From positions 62,001 through 126,000 of the forward strand of contig NZ_JANLOD010000032.1 of the NCBI RefSeq assembly GCF_025466085.1: DNA of 64,000 nucleotides, written 5' to 3'. How positions within the stretch are numbered: the first letter of the stretch is position 1; each line of letters starts with the position of its first letter. Below, one piece after another: positions 17,291 to 27,508 of the stretch. Both the position numbers and the translations under genes were made by a program. This DNA is from Pseudomonas sp. 14P_8.1_Bac3 (lineage in GTDB: Bacteria; Pseudomonadota; Gammaproteobacteria; Pseudomonadales; Pseudomonadaceae). The notes under the pieces were generated by a model. It had not been told where the DNA came from and did no database searches. It was given only the letters and a program-made list of their open reading frames with translations.

Positions 17291-17473
17291 ATGGCGCGTA
17301 TCTTACTGATTCAAAAAGAGAAGTCAAGCGCCGGTTAGCAACTGGAGGAATTCATGGGGATGGACGGTGGTTTTCCGGCGATTGGCGGTTACCAGAAACG
17401 CATCAGAGGTCTACCATGGCCGCCCGGAAGTGGTTACACGCGCTGCCGGCCATTCGCCGAAAAGGTACGCGCC
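17291..17473. promoter_or_regulatory. Divergent promoter region of tRNA-Asn and the leader-peptide gene
   Basis: The gap must carry the tRNA-Asn promoter on the minus strand. I see no further element except the leader ribosome site (AAGG) just before 17474. Confidence 0.4.
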
Positions 17474-17521
17474 ATGAATCACCCAACCCTTATACCTTGC
17501 TCCCGCGGGGTGTTCGCATGA
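17474..17521 (+). CDS. 15-codon leader peptide overlapping the next start
   Basis: ATG at 17474 has AAGG eight bases upstream and reads MNHPTLIPCSRGVFA before a TGA that overlaps the ATG of the 76-residue gene (ATGA). The downstream gene itself has only a GGGG stretch before its ATG. The arrangement suggests translational coupling through the leader. Confidence 0.45.
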   Translation: MNHPTLIPCSRGVFA

Positions 17522-17748
17522 GCATCGCACAGATCAGCCTGCCCAAAGGGGTCGGGCCACATGCCGAGAAATTGTTCGATGCAATCACTCAGGCCAGTAC
17601 CGCTGACGAATTGAACCGCGCGGGCGGCAAGGCCGAAGGGTTCGTCCTGGGTCTGGAAAGTACCAAGGCTATCAAGAGCCAGGTCGCCGAGTCGCTGTAC
17701 GTCGCCTATGACGACGCCGCCAGCCAGCGCGCGACCGAACTGGCTTAA
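17518..17748 (+). CDS. Conserved-looking 76-residue protein of unknown function
   Basis: A small, mixed-charge, probably cytoplasmic helical protein (LFDAITQASTADELNRAGGKAEGF, then KSQVAESLYVAYDDA). I recognise no domain. It has no signal peptide or membrane segment. Its start overlaps the stop of a short leader, and its stop TAA shares the palindrome TTAA with the stop of the convergent membrane protein gene. Confidence 0.65.
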   Translation: MSIAQISLPKGVGPHAEKLFDAITQASTADELNRAGGKAEGFVLGLESTKAIKSQVAESLYVAYDDAASQRATELA

Positions 17749-17954
17749 CCGCCGAACGTCACCGTGCCAAGCATCAGTTTGGCGTATAGCAGCGTGGCCC
17801 CCAGTTGCACCAGCCACAGGGCCAGGCCGCCGAGGAACACCCCGGCGGCGACTTGCAGCACCAGATTCTTGCCGCGTTTGGCCGGGGCACGGGGGACGAA
17901 AGTATCCAGGTCGTCCAGGTCATCGCGCTCTGCGCGCAGGTCATCGTTTTTCAT
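17745..17954 (-). CDS. Small membrane protein with acidic N-terminus, function unknown
   Basis: 69 residues: a charged N-terminal third (RAERDDLDDLDTF), a basic patch (RAPAKRGK) and one or two hydrophobic segments (LVLQVAAGVFLGGLALWLV and GATLLYAKLML). No domain is recognised. In-frame ATGs at 17966 and 17987 are possible starts; the ATG at 17954 is preferred because GAG precedes it at suitable distance. It converges on the 76-residue gene with overlapping stop codons. Confidence 0.6.
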   Translation of the reverse strand: MKNDDLRAERDDLDDLDTFVPRAPAKRGKNLVLQVAAGVFLGGLALWLVQLGATLLYAKLMLGTVTFGG

Positions 17955-18041
17955 TTCGGCTCTCATGAGGCTCTCGGGCGTACGCAAACTGATTGTGGGA
18001 GTTTAGAGGGCTAAGCCTTTGCTTTGAGAATTATCTACGGC

Positions 18042-18081
18042 AAAAAAAACGGGAAGCCCAAAAGGCTTCCCGTTTTTTTTA
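18042..18081. terminator. Terminator downstream of the aminotransferase
   Basis: AAAAAAAACGGGAAGCC, loop CAAAA, GGCTTCCCGTTTTTTTT: perfect stem with A and T tails. It ends the minus-strand aminotransferase. Confidence 0.9.
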
Positions 18082-18093
18082 TTACCGCGAGAC

Positions 18094-19290
18094 TCAGATC
18101 ACCGCAACAATCGCCTTTGTGACGACATCGATGTTGCTCTGGTTCAACGCAGCCACGCAGATGCGGCCAGTGTCCAGGGCGTAGATGCCGAACTCGCTGC
18201 GCAGACGGGTGACCTGCTCAACCGTCAGGCCGGAGTAGGAGAACATGCCGCGCTGACGACCGACGAAGCTGAAGTCGCGCTGTGGGGCCTGTTGCGCCAG
18301 CAGGTCGACCATCTGGGTGCGCATGCCGCGAATCCGCAGGCGCATTTCGGCCAGTTCCGCTTCCCACTGGGCGCGCAGTTCCGGGCTGTTCAGCACCGCG
18401 GCGACGATGCTTGCACCGTGGGTCGGTGGGTTGGAATAGTTGGTGCGGATCACGCGTTTGACTTGCGACAGCACGCGCGCGCTTTCTTCTTTCGATTCGC
18501 TGACGATCGACAGGGCGCCCACGCGCTCGCCGTACAGCGAGAAGGATTTGGAGAACGAGCTGGAGACGAAGAAGGTCAGGCCCGATTCAGCGAACAGGCG
18601 CACGGCCGCCGCGTCTTCGTCGATGCCATCGCCGAAGCCCTGGTAGGCCATGTCGAGGAACGGCACGTGACCTTTGGCTTTTACCACTTCCAAAACGTTT
18701 TTCCAGTCCGCCGGGCTCAGGTCGACGCCGGTCGGGTTGTGACAGCAGGCGTGCAGCACAACGATGGAACCGGACGGCAGAGCGTTCAGGTCTTCCAGCA
18801 GGCCGGTGCGGTTAACGTCGTGGGTCGCGGCGTCGTAGTAGCGATAGTTCTGCACCGGGAAGCCAGCGGTTTCGAACAGCGCGCGGTGGTTTTCCCAGCT
18901 TGGGTCGCTGATCGCAACGACGGCGTTCGGCAGCAGTTGCTTGAGGAAGTCGGCACCGATTTTCAGGGCGCCAGTGCCGCCAACGGCCTGGGTGGTAATG
19001 ACGCGGCCAGCGGCGATCAGTGGCGAGTCATTGCCGAACAGTAGTTTTTGCACGGACTGGTCGTAGGCGGCGATGCCGTCGATTGGCAGGTAACCACGGG
19101 ACGCATGTTGAGCGACGCGAATCGTCTCGGCTTCGACAACGGCGCGCAGGAGTGGAATTCGCCCCTCCTCGTTGCAGTAAACACCGACCCCCAGGTTGAC
19201 CTTATTGGTACGGGTATCGGCGTTGAATGCTTCGTTGAGGCCCAGGATTGGATCGCGTGGTGCCATTTCGACAGCGGAGAACAGGCTCAT
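18094..19290 (-). CDS. tyrB: Aromatic amino acid / aspartate aminotransferase (class I)
   Basis: 398 residues, fold-type I PLP enzyme of the AspC/TyrB group. The PLP lysine is K248 in SSSFSKSFSLYGERVG; CCHNPTGVD, SDPSWENH and the final phosphate- and carboxylate-binding arginines (GMFSYSGL, TGRICVAAL) are all present. It interconverts aspartate, tyrosine or phenylalanine with their keto acids. AspC and TyrB specificities cannot be separated by eye, so the symbol follows the Pseudomonas convention. Divergent from uvrB. Confidence 0.9.
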   Translation of the reverse strand: MSLFSAVEMAPRDPILGLNEAFNADTRTNKVNLGVGVYCNEEGRIPLLRAVVEAETIRVAQHASRGYLPIDGIAAYDQSVQKLLFGNDSPLIAAGRVITTQAVGGTGALKIGADFLKQLLPNAVVAISDPSWENHRALFETAGFPVQNYRYYDAATHDVNRTGLLEDLNALPSGSIVVLHACCHNPTGVDLSPADWKNVLEVVKAKGHVPFLDMAYQGFGDGIDEDAAAVRLFAESGLTFFVSSSFSKSFSLYGERVGALSIVSESKEESARVLSQVKRVIRTNYSNPPTHGASIVAAVLNSPELRAQWEAELAEMRLRIRGMRTQMVDLLAQQAPQRDFSFVGRQRGMFSYSGLTVEQVTRLRSEFGIYALDTGRICVAALNQSNIDVVTKAIVAVI

Positions 19291-19628
19291 TTTTGCGGCG
19301 GCTCTGAATGGAGAGTGGAGGGACGTGTCGCGCTCCAGCCGAATGCACTAGAGCGGTGCACAAACGGGGAGCTAGTATAGAGGCCATCCGCGATCAATGG
19401 CGACAGCCGATTCGGCTTTTAACGTAAGTTTTTCCGATTATTTTTCGACCGTTAGTCGATTGATCGCGTCAAAGACTTCAAGGGATGTAGGACGTTTGCC
19501 TTGAAAGAGCAGGCAATCGACTCCACATTGAGCACAATCCAGTTTTTTCCTCGGGCGGCTTCGGTCGTTTGCGGTCTTTCTCGTTGCCGTCCGGTTTGCC
19601 CGGACGGGCGCGACCCAGAGGGTATCCC
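19291..19628. promoter_or_regulatory. Divergent tyrB/uvrB promoter region with a 5'-UTR hairpin
   Basis: 338 bases. The one clear structure is CCGTCCGG, loop TTTGC, CCGGACGG at 19587-19607, an 8-bp hairpin ending 21 bases before the uvrB ATG and lacking a T-run; it could modulate translation or mRNA life. I found no CTG-N10-CAG LexA box, although uvrB is SOS-controlled in E. coli. Confidence 0.45.
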
Positions 19629-21644
19629 ATGTCCGAATTCCAGCTAGTCACCCGCTTCGAGCCCGCCGGCGACCAGCCGGAAGCCATTCGCCTGATGGTC
19701 GAGGGCATCGAAGCCGGGCTGGCGCACCAGACGTTGCTCGGTGTGACCGGCTCGGGCAAGACCTTCAGCATCGCCAACGTCATCGCCCAGGTTCAGCGTC
19801 CGACGCTGGTGCTGGCGCCGAACAAGACCCTGGCCGCGCAGTTGTACGGGGAGTTCAAGGCGTTTTTCCCGAACAATGCCGTCGAATACTTCGTGTCCTA
19901 CTACGACTATTACCAGCCCGAAGCCTATGTGCCGTCTTCGGACACCTTCATCGAGAAAGATGCCTCGATCAACGATCACATCGAACAGATGCGCCTGTCC
20001 GCGACCAAAGCGTTGCTGGAACGCAAGGACGCGATCATCGTCACCACCGTGTCGTGCATCTACGGTCTGGGCAGCCCGGAAACCTATCTGAAAATGGTGC
20101 TGCACGTGGATCGTGGCGACAAGCTCGATCAGCGCGCGTTGCTGCGCCGTCTCGCCGATTTGCAGTACACCCGCAACGACATGGAATTCGCCCGCGCGAC
20201 CTTCCGCGTGCGCGGTGATGTGATCGACATCCACCCGGCGGAATCCGATTTCGAAGCGATCCGTATCGAACTGTTCGACGACGAAGTCGAGAGCCTGTCG
20301 GCCTTCGATCCGTTGACCGGTGAAGTAATCCGCAAATTGCCGCGTTTCACCTTCTACCCGAAAAGCCACTATGTGACGCCGCGTGAAACCCTGCTCGACG
20401 CCATCGAGGGGATCAAGGCCGAGTTGCAGGAGCGTCTCGAATATCTGCGCTCCAACAACAAACTGGTGGAAGCGCAGCGCCTGGAGCAGCGCACCCGTTT
20501 CGACCTGGAGATGATCCTCGAGCTGGGCTACTGCAACGGCATCGAAAACTACTCGCGCTACCTGTCGGGTCGTGCGTCTGGCCAGGCGCCACCGACCTTG
20601 TTCGATTACCTGCCGGCCGACGCCTTGCTGGTGATCGACGAGTCCCACGTCAGCGTGCCGCAGGTCGGCGCCATGTATAAGGGCGACCGCTCACGCAAGG
20701 AAACGCTGGTGGAGTACGGCTTCCGTCTGCCCTCGGCGCTGGACAACCGGCCGATGCGCTTCGACGAGTTCGAAGGGATCAGCCCGCAGACGATTTTTGT
20801 TTCGGCGACCCCGGGCAATTACGAGGCGGAACACGCCGGTCGCGTGGTAGAGCAACTGGTGCGCCCGACCGGTCTGGTGGACCCCCAGATCGAAATCCGC
20901 CCGGCGCTGACCCAGGTTGACGATCTGCTCTCGGAAATCACCAAGCGCGTGGCTCTCGAAGAGCGGGTGCTGGTCACGACGCTGACCAAGCGCATGTCCG
21001 AAGATTTGACCGATTACCTGGCTGACCATGGCGTGCGCGTGCGATACCTGCACTCGGACATCGACACCGTGGAGCGCGTGGAAATCATCCGCGATTTGCG
21101 CCTCGGCACCTTCGATGTGTTGGTCGGGATCAACCTGTTGCGCGAAGGCCTGGACATGCCGGAAGTGTCGCTGGTGGCGATTCTCGACGCGGACAAGGAG
21201 GGCTTCCTGCGCTCCGAGCGTTCGCTGATCCAGACCATCGGTCGGGCCGCGCGCAACCTCAATGGCCGGGCGATTCTCTACGCGGACCGGATCACCGGTT
21301 CCATGGAGCGGGCGATCGGCGAGACCGAGCGTCGGCGTGACAAGCAGATCGCGTTCAACCTGGCCAATGGCATCACGCCCAAGGGTGTGTTCAAGGACGT
21401 TGCCGACATCATGGAAGGCGCCACCGTGCCTGGCTCGCGCAGCAAGAAGCGCAAAGGCATGGCCAAGGCCGCCGAGGAAAGCGCCAAGTACGAAGCCGAA
21501 TTGCGTTCACCCGGAGAAGTCGCCAAGCGGATCAAGGGGCTGGAAGAGAAGATGTATCAGCTCGCTCGCGACCTGGAGTTCGAGGCGGCGGCGCAGATGC
21601 GCGACGAGATCACCAAATTGCGCGAGCGGTTGATCGAGGTTTAA
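19629..21644 (+). CDS. uvrB: UvrABC excinuclease subunit B
   Basis: 671 residues, full length. Helicase-like damage-verification subunit of nucleotide excision repair. Walker [10 protein letters not shown] (39-47), the beta-hairpin region with [21 protein letters not shown], the DESH box ([11 protein letters not shown]), helicase motif VI (QTIGRAARN) and the C-terminal UVR coiled-coil motif ([13 protein letters not shown]) that recruits UvrC are all present. The frame is open 60 bases further upstream, but the family start [12 protein letters not shown] fits 19629. Confidence 0.97.
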   Translation: MSEFQLVTRFEPAGDQPEAIRLMVEGIEAGLAHQTLLGVTGSGKTFSIANVIAQVQRPTLVLAPNKTLAAQLYGEFKAFFPNNAVEYFVSYYDYYQPEAYVPSSDTFIEKDASINDHIEQMRLSATKALLERKDAIIVTTVSCIYGLGSPETYLKMVLHVDRGDKLDQRALLRRLADLQYTRNDMEFARATFRVRGDVIDIHPAESDFEAIRIELFDDEVESLSAFDPLTGEVIRKLPRFTFYPKSHYVTPRETLLDAIEGIKAELQERLEYLRSNNKLVEAQRLEQRTRFDLEMILELGYCNGIENYSRYLSGRASGQAPPTLFDYLPADALLVIDESHVSVPQVGAMYKGDRSRKETLVEYGFRLPSALDNRPMRFDEFEGISPQTIFVSATPGNYEAEHAGRVVEQLVRPTGLVDPQIEIRPALTQVDDLLSEITKRVALEERVLVTTLTKRMSEDLTDYLADHGVRVRYLHSDIDTVERVEIIRDLRLGTFDVLVGINLLREGLDMPEVSLVAILDADKEGFLRSERSLIQTIGRAARNLNGRAILYADRITGSMERAIGETERRRDKQIAFNLANGITPKGVFKDVADIMEGATVPGSRSKKRKGMAKAAEESAKYEAELRSPGEVAKRIKGLEEKMYQLARDLEFEAAAQMRDEITKLRERLIEV

Positions 21645-21665
21645 TTATTTGCAGTGCCTGACATG

Positions 21666-21740
21666 GCCCCATCGCGAGCAGGCTCGCTCCCACAAAGGTC
21701 GGTGTGATCCTGTGGGAGCGAGCCTGCTCGCGATGAGGCC
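21666..21740. repeat. REP inverted pair
   Basis: Two facing copies of a REP unit: CATCGCGAGCAGGCTCGCTC at the left and its inverse ending CTCGCGATG at the right, each followed by CCCACA/TGTGGG. The same pair recurs at 40411-40486. Confidence 0.9.
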
Positions 21741-21759
21741 CGTCTAGCCGCCGCAAATC

Positions 21760-23310
21760 TCAGTGCGCTTCCCCAGCCTTCAATCCCGCCGGCAATGCCT
21801 TGGTCAACAACACCGCCAACATGCTGATCCCCAGCGCAATCCCGACAAAATGAAACGCATCGTTGTACGCCATGATCGACGCCTGCTGGTGTGCGATCTC
21901 ACTGAGCTTGCCCAGCGCCGCCGTTTCACTGCCAAACCGGTCGGTCAACGACGCCATCCGCTCGGCCACCTGCGGGTTGGTCGGCACAATCGCTTCGCGC
22001 AGATAATCAAAATAGGTCTTTGTCCGCGCATCCAGAAACGTCGCGAGGAGGGCGATGCCGATCGCGCCGCCGAGGTTGCGCAGGATGTTGAACAGGCTCG
22101 ACGCCGACCCCGCATCCTGCGGCAGGATGTACGCGGTGGCGATCAGCGAGATGGTCACCATGATCAGCGGCTGGCCCAACGCGCGAATGATCTGGATCTG
22201 ATTGAACTGCGGCCCGGCAAAGTCCGGGTTCAGCACGCCCGAGGAAAAACTCGCCAAGCCGAATAGCCCGAAACCCAGGGTGCACAGCCATTTCGGCGAA
22301 ATGTACTTCATGAGTTTCGGCACCAGCGGAATCAGGAACAGCTGCGGCACGCCCATCCACATGATCACCTCGCCGATCTGCAGGGCGTTGTAGTTCTGGA
22401 TTTGCGCCAGGTACAGCGGCAACAGGTAGATCGAGCCGTACAACCCGACGCCCATCCCGAGACTGGAAATGCTCGATAAACCGAAATTGCGGTTGCCGAG
22501 GATGCCGAGGTTGATCAGCGGGTTGGGTTTGGAAAACTGCACGATCACGAAGGTGATCAGGCTGATCAGGGCGATGCTGCCGAGCGTCACGATCAGGTCC
22601 GATTCGAGCCAGTCCTTGCGATGGCCTTCCTCCAGGAAAACCTGCAGACAGCCGAGGCCGATGCCGAGGGTGAGAATCCCTGTGTAGTCGGTGCTCTTCA
22701 GCAGTTCCCAATGCGCCTCTTTTTTCTCCAGGCCATACATCAGCCCCGCGATCATGATCAGCCCCGGCGGCACGTTGATGTAGAAGATGTACTCCCAGCC
22801 CCAGTTTTCCGTGAGCCAGCCGCCCAGCGTCGGGCCGATGGAGGGCGCGAACGTGGCCGTCATGGCGAACATCGCCATACCTTTGGCACGGTGGTGTTCG
22901 GGAAGTTTGATCAGGGTGAGGGTGAACGCCAGCGGGATCAGCGCGCCGCCGGTGAAGCCTTGCAGGGCGCGGAACACGATCATGCTTTCCAGGCTCCAGG
23001 CCATGGAGCAGAGCAGCGATGCGGCGAGAAAACCCAGCGAAACCCACACCGCCAGGCGGCGCGCCGAGAGCAACTGCACCAGCCAAGCCGTCAGCGGAAT
23101 CATGATGATTTCCGCGACCAGGTACGAGGTGGAAATCCACGAACCTTCTTCCAGAGTCGCCGAGAGCGCGCCCTGAATGTCCTTGAGCGAAGAGTTGGTG
23201 ATCTGGATGTCGAGCACCGCCATGAACGCGCCGAGCATCACGCTCATGACCGCGATCCAGTCCCGCCGGGTCGGTTCGCCGACCGGGCGGATCAGTTGAT
23301 CACCGGCCAT
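21760..23310 (-). CDS. emrB: EmrB-type MFS drug exporter (DHA2 family)
   Basis: 516 residues, 14 predicted membrane spans. DHA2 features include MLGAFMAVLDIQITNSSL in TM1, WISTSYLVAEIIMIPLTAWL, and the motif C-like stretch GPTLGGWLTENWGWEYIFYINVP. Its start lies 11 bases inside the emrA-like gene, so the two are one operon. Together with an outer-membrane TolC-type channel encoded elsewhere they would pump hydrophobic drugs or uncouplers out of the cell by proton antiport. The substrate is unknown. Confidence 0.9.
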   Translation of the reverse strand: MAGDQLIRPVGEPTRRDWIAVMSVMLGAFMAVLDIQITNSSLKDIQGALSATLEEGSWISTSYLVAEIIMIPLTAWLVQLLSARRLAVWVSLGFLAASLLCSMAWSLESMIVFRALQGFTGGALIPLAFTLTLIKLPEHHRAKGMAMFAMTATFAPSIGPTLGGWLTENWGWEYIFYINVPPGLIMIAGLMYGLEKKEAHWELLKSTDYTGILTLGIGLGCLQVFLEEGHRKDWLESDLIVTLGSIALISLITFVIVQFSKPNPLINLGILGNRNFGLSSISSLGMGVGLYGSIYLLPLYLAQIQNYNALQIGEVIMWMGVPQLFLIPLVPKLMKYISPKWLCTLGFGLFGLASFSSGVLNPDFAGPQFNQIQIIRALGQPLIMVTISLIATAYILPQDAGSASSLFNILRNLGGAIGIALLATFLDARTKTYFDYLREAIVPTNPQVAERMASLTDRFGSETAALGKLSEIAHQQASIMAYNDAFHFVGIALGISMLAVLLTKALPAGLKAGEAH

Positions 23311-24349
23311 CGTCAGGCGCGTCTTTGATGTTCACTTTGACGGTGACCGACATGCCCGGACGAATCTTGCCGCGCAGCGGATTGTCGGCAGCGAAGGTCA
23401 GTTTTACCGGAATCCGTTGTACGACTTTGGTGAAGTTGCCGGTGGCATTGTCCGGCGGCAACAGGCTGAACTGGGCGCCCGACGCGGCGAACAAACTGTC
23501 GACCCGGGCTTCGATGGGCGTGTCTCCGTAGGCGTCGAAGGTCAGTTCGGCTTTCTGGCCGGGCTGCATGTGGCCAATCTGGGTTTCCTTGAAGTTGGCC
23601 TGAATCCAGATGTCCTCATCCGGCACGATTGACAGCAGGTAGGCGCCGGCCTGCACGTACTGGCCATTGCGCGCGGCGCGCTGGCCGATCAGGCCGCTGA
23701 TGGGCGCGTGGATTTCGCTGCGGGTCAGGTTCAGTTCAGCCTGGGCCAGGTCGGTCTTGGCGTTGGCGATCATGGCGTCGAGGCGCTTGATTTCAGCGCT
23801 CAGGGAATTGACTTGCTGGCGTTGGCTTTGAGCGTCCGCCTGGGCCTTGGTCACCTGCGAGCGGGCGATGTGGTTGTCGGCGGAGAGGGTGGTCACCCGT
23901 TCTTCGGACACGTAGCCCGGTTTGCGCAGGGTTTGCGCGCGGGACAGGTCGATCTGCGAACGACCCAGGCTGGCCTGGCTGGAGGCGACTTGCGCATCGC
24001 TGGCGGCGATCAGGCTGGCCTGCTGGGTCAGTTTGCTCTGGGCTTGCAGGCGTTCGGCCTGGCGGGTAGCGAGCGCCGCGTTGGCGCGATCGACCGCGAG
24101 GTGGAAATCATCGCCTTCGAGCTTGATCAGCAACTGGCCTTTCTCGACGTGCTGGTTGTCCTGCACCAGCACCTGATCGATGCGTGCGCCCAACTGGCTC
24201 GACACGCGGGTGATCTCGCCCTGGACATAGGCGTTGTCAGTGCTTTCGTAAAAGCGTCCCTTGAAGAACCAATGGGCAAAAAAGCCCCCGGCAATCAGCA
24301 GGATGATCAGCAGGAAAATAAACAGGCGACGCTTGAGTTGGGCAGGCAT
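23300..24349 (-). CDS. emrA: EmrA-type membrane-fusion protein (HlyD family)
   Basis: 349 residues. An N-terminal membrane anchor (about 8-28) is followed by the split lipoyl domain (DNAYVQGEITRVSSQLGARIDQVLVQDNQHV at the front, IHAPISGLIGQRAARNGQYVQAG at the back) around a long coiled coil (about 80-190), then a beta-barrel. ATG at 24349 is chosen over the upstream TTG. First gene of the emrAB operon; no regulator gene lies beside it. Confidence 0.91.
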   Translation of the reverse strand: MPAQLKRRLFIFLLIILLIAGGFFAHWFFKGRFYESTDNAYVQGEITRVSSQLGARIDQVLVQDNQHVEKGQLLIKLEGDDFHLAVDRANAALATRQAERLQAQSKLTQQASLIAASDAQVASSQASLGRSQIDLSRAQTLRKPGYVSEERVTTLSADNHIARSQVTKAQADAQSQRQQVNSLSAEIKRLDAMIANAKTDLAQAELNLTRSEIHAPISGLIGQRAARNGQYVQAGAYLLSIVPDEDIWIQANFKETQIGHMQPGQKAELTFDAYGDTPIEARVDSLFAASGAQFSLLPPDNATGNFTKVVQRIPVKLTFAADNPLRGKIRPGMSVTVKVNIKDAPDDGR

Positions 24350-24568
24350 GGGCAAACTGTAGTCGAGAAATTGTAAGGGAAGTTATCAGCAGGCGAATCT
24401 GGCATACAGTCGATAGTGGGTAAATGCCAGCGGTTGATAATCCATCATTCATCGCGGCCAAGGCCCGTTGTAGACGCAAACTTGGCTTAAATGCCCTGTT
24501 CGCTGGAGCCGGGCGGGTAACGCCTGTTACCATTCGCCCTTTGTTTTATCTTCATTTCGAGACTTGCC

Positions 24569-26050
24569 ATGACCACCGTCCGCACGCGCATCGCGCCATC
24601 GCCTACCGGGGACCCCCACGTAGGTACCGCTTACATCGCTTTGTTCAACTATTGCTTTGCCAAGCAGCACGGCGGTGAGTTCATCTTGCGGATCGAGGAC
24701 ACCGACCAGCTGCGCTCGACCCGTGAATCCGAGCAGCAGATTTTCGACGCCCTGCGCTGGCTGGGTATCGACTGGAGCGAAGGCCCGGACGTGGGCGGCC
24801 CGCACGGTCCGTACCGTCAGAGCGAGCGCGGCGACATCTATCAGAAGTACTGCCAGCAACTGGTCGAAATGGGCCATGCCTTCCCGTGTTTCTGCACCGC
24901 CGAAGAGCTGGACCAGATGCGTGCCGAGCAAATGGCCCGCGGCGAAACCCCGCGCTACGACGGCCGCGCGTTGTTGCTGTCGAAGGAAGAAGTGGCACGC
25001 CGGCTGGCCGCTGGCGAGCCGCATGTCATCCGCATGAAAGTGCCGAGCGAAGGCGTCTGCGTGGTGCCGGACATGCTGCGTGGCGATGTCGAGATCCCGT
25101 GGGATCGCATGGACATGCAAGTACTGATGAAGACCGACGGCCTGCCGACGTACTTCCTGGCCAACGTGGTCGATGACCACCTGATGGGCATCACCCACGT
25201 CCTGCGCGGCGAAGAATGGCTGCCTTCGGCGCCGAAGCTGATTCTCCTGTACGAATACTTCGGCTGGGAACAACCGCAGCTGTGCTACATGCCGCTGCTG
25301 CGCAACCCGGACAAGAGCAAGCTGTCCAAGCGCAAGAACCCGACCTCGGTCACGTTCTACGAGCGCATGGGCTTCATGCCGGAAGCGATGCTCAACTACC
25401 TCGGGCGCATGGGCTGGTCGATGCCGGACGAGCGCGAGAAGTTCTCGCTGCAGGAAATGGTCGACCACTTCGATCTGAGCCGTGTCTCCCTCGGCGGGCC
25501 GATTTTCGACATCGAGAAACTGTCGTGGCTCAACGGCCAGTGGCTGCGCGACTTGCCGGTGGAAGAGTTCGCCAGCCGCCTGCAGACCTGGGCGCTGAAC
25601 CCCGACTACATGATGAAGATCGCGCCGCACGTACAGGGCCGCGTCGAGACGTTCAGTCAGGTTGCCCCGCTGGCCGGGTTCTTCTTTGCCGGAGGTGTGA
25701 ATCCGGACGCCAAGCTGTTTGAGTCGAAGAAGCTGTCGGGTGACCAGGTTCGTCAGTTGATGCAGTTGATTTTGTGGAAGCTGGAAAGCCTGCGGCAGTG
25801 GGAGAAGGACAGCATCACCGCGACGATTCAGGCGGTGGTCGAGTCCCTGGAGCTGAAACTGCGTGATGCAATGCCGCTGATGTTTGCCGCGATCACGGGG
25901 CAGGCGAGTTCGGTGTCGGTGCTCGATGCGATGGAAATCCTCGGCCCGGACCTGACGCGCTTCCGTCTGCGCCAGGCTATCGACTTGCTCGGTGGCGTGT
26001 CGAAGAAGGAAAACAAGGAGTGGGAAAAACTCCTGGCCAACATCGCCTGA
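24569..26050 (+). CDS. gltX: Glutamyl-tRNA synthetase
   Basis: 493 residues, class Ib synthetase. The HIGH box appears as [13 protein letters not shown] and the KMSKS box as KLSKRKN (about residues 250-256). Charges tRNA-Glu; two tRNA-Glu genes lie just downstream at 26395 and 26679, an unusually direct neighbourhood. Upstream, 219 bases separate it from the divergent emrA. Confidence 0.96.
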   Translation: MTTVRTRIAPSPTGDPHVGTAYIALFNYCFAKQHGGEFILRIEDTDQLRSTRESEQQIFDALRWLGIDWSEGPDVGGPHGPYRQSERGDIYQKYCQQLVEMGHAFPCFCTAEELDQMRAEQMARGETPRYDGRALLLSKEEVARRLAAGEPHVIRMKVPSEGVCVVPDMLRGDVEIPWDRMDMQVLMKTDGLPTYFLANVVDDHLMGITHVLRGEEWLPSAPKLILLYEYFGWEQPQLCYMPLLRNPDKSKLSKRKNPTSVTFYERMGFMPEAMLNYLGRMGWSMPDEREKFSLQEMVDHFDLSRVSLGGPIFDIEKLSWLNGQWLRDLPVEEFASRLQTWALNPDYMMKIAPHVQGRVETFSQVAPLAGFFFAGGVNPDAKLFESKKLSGDQVRQLMQLILWKLESLRQWEKDSITATIQAVVESLELKLRDAMPLMFAAITGQASSVSVLDAMEILGPDLTRFRLRQAIDLLGGVSKKENKEWEKLLANIA

Positions 26051-26239
26051 CGGCGTTTGACCGTGCAGGAGCTGCCGAAGGTCGCGATCTTTTGATCCTG
26101 ATCTTCGGCCCTTCCCCCGAATTTACGGGGGGAGGGCGGTAAGTGATTGTTATGTCGGCAAAAAACTTTGGAAATTGTTAAAAATAAATTTGACACGTTT
26201 CCGAAGCGCCATTAAGATTCGCCCCGTCCTCAGCGATGA

Positions 26240-26315
<76 letters not shown>

Positions 26316-26394
26316 ATTTACACTTCAAGGTCTGGCCACACCGGCCTTGAAGCGATCAGCACTCAGCGTTGATCAAGTGTACAGAAGGGTTTGC

Positions 26395-26470
26395 GTCCCC
26401 TTCGTCTAGTGGCCTAGGACACCGCCCTTTCACGGCGGTAACAGGGGTTCGAGTCCCCTAGGGGACGCCA
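26395..26470 (+). tRNA. tRNA-Glu (TTC), copy 1
   Basis: 76 bases with encoded CCA. Loop CTTTCAC between CCGCC and GGCGG gives anticodon TTC. Identical by eye to copy 2. Confidence 0.96.
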
Positions 26471-26523
26471 GTTTTACAGAAGCGATGTTGCAAGATGTCG
26501 CTCCGCCGCGAGGCGAAAAATCC

Positions 26524-26599
26524 GGGGCTATAGCTCAGCTGGGAGAGCGCCTGCATGGCATGCAGGAGGTCAGCGGTTCGATCCCGCTTAGCTCCACCA
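26524..26599 (+). tRNA. tRNA-Ala (GGC), copy 2
   Basis: 76 bases. It differs from copy 1 in the anticodon stem (CCTGC/GCAGG instead of CTTGC/GCAAG) and in the T-stem (compensated), while keeping anticodon GGC. Confidence 0.96.
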
Positions 26600-26678
26600 A
26601 TTTACAGTTCAAGGTTTGGCCACACCGGCTTTGAATCGATCAGATCTCAGCACTGATCATTGGTATAGAAGGTTTTGT

Positions 26679-26754
26679 GTCCCCTTCGTCTAGTGGCCTA
26701 GGACACCGCCCTTTCACGGCGGTAACAGGGGTTCGAGTCCCCTAGGGGACGCCA
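26679..26754 (+). tRNA. tRNA-Glu (TTC), copy 2
   Basis: 76 bases with encoded CCA and anticodon TTC, ending the Ala-Glu-Ala-Glu array. Confidence 0.96.
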
Positions 26755-26760
26755 CGATTA

Positions 26761-26813
26761 CCCGCTCTGCGGGATTTTATAAGGGTCATTCAATTATTGA
26801 ATGGCCCTTTTGT
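26761..26813 (+). terminator. Two hairpins ending the tRNA array
   Basis: CCCGC-TCT-GCGGG followed by ATTTTAT at 26761-26780, then a long stem AAGGGTCATTCAAT/ATTGAATGGCCCTTTT at 26781-26813. Both look like rho-independent terminators. Confidence 0.8.
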
Positions 26814-26938
26814 TTGTCTGGCGTTTGGCCAAATCCTCTTATTTCTTTCAAACTGAGCTTCAGACCAGCGGTCACACTCACGACTTGCGAAAAATTATTA
26901 TGAGAATAATATTCTAGTCGTAATATTCGGAGGCAACG

Positions 26939-27478
26939 ATGAACGATAAAAAAGCTCAAACCCGCGAACGCATCCTCAAGGCCGCCAGCGCAGCGCTGAT
27001 CCAGCGCGGCCCGGCTGAACCGAGCGTGGGCGAAGTGATGGGCGCAGCCGGCCTGACGGTCGGCGGCTTCTATGCGCACTTCGAAAGCAAGGACGCGATG
27101 ATGCTGGAGGCGTTCAAGCAACTGCTCGGTTACCGCCGAGGCCTGATCGCCGACATGGACGCCAACCTGACCGGCGAAGAGCGTCGCGCGCTGGTGGCGG
27201 CGTTCTACCTGTCGCGCAAACACCGTGATTCCTCGGATTCGGCATGTCCGATCCCGGCTTCGGTCGGCGAACTGGGACGTCTGCCGGAGTCGTTTCGCGT
27301 GGCGTTGAATGAACATCTGGAAATGATGGTCGCGCAGTTGGCGGCCACCCCGGAAGACACCGACAAAGCCTTGGCTGACATGGCCTTGATGGTCGGTGGT
27401 CTGGCGCTGGCACGGGCGCTGGGGCCGGGAGAGTTGTCTGATCGATTGCTGCGTGCCGCCAAGTCGGCGGTGCTATGA
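26939..27478 (+). CDS. TetR/AcrR-family regulator
   Basis: 179 residues. The N-terminal helix-turn-helix (about 8-55: RERILKAASAALIQRGPAEPSVGEVMGAAGLTVGGFYAHFESKDAMM) is typical; the rest is the ligand-binding domain. GGAGG precedes the ATG at six bases. The upstream gap contains two direct copies of TAATATTC (26907-26914 and 26921-26928), candidates for its own operator. It stands 30 bases before an alpha/beta hydrolase gene, which it probably controls. Confidence 0.9.
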   Translation: MNDKKAQTRERILKAASAALIQRGPAEPSVGEVMGAAGLTVGGFYAHFESKDAMMLEAFKQLLGYRRGLIADMDANLTGEERRALVAAFYLSRKHRDSSDSACPIPASVGELGRLPESFRVALNEHLEMMVAQLAATPEDTDKALADMALMVGGLALARALGPGELSDRLLRAAKSAVL

Positions 27479-27508
27479 CCTGAAGGCAATGGCCTGAGGA
27501 GTGGAGCG

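Noticed and set aside
19291..19628. LexA/SOS box expected before uvrB
   Set aside because: No CTG-N10-CAG pattern was found on reading through the gap, so SOS control is not claimed.
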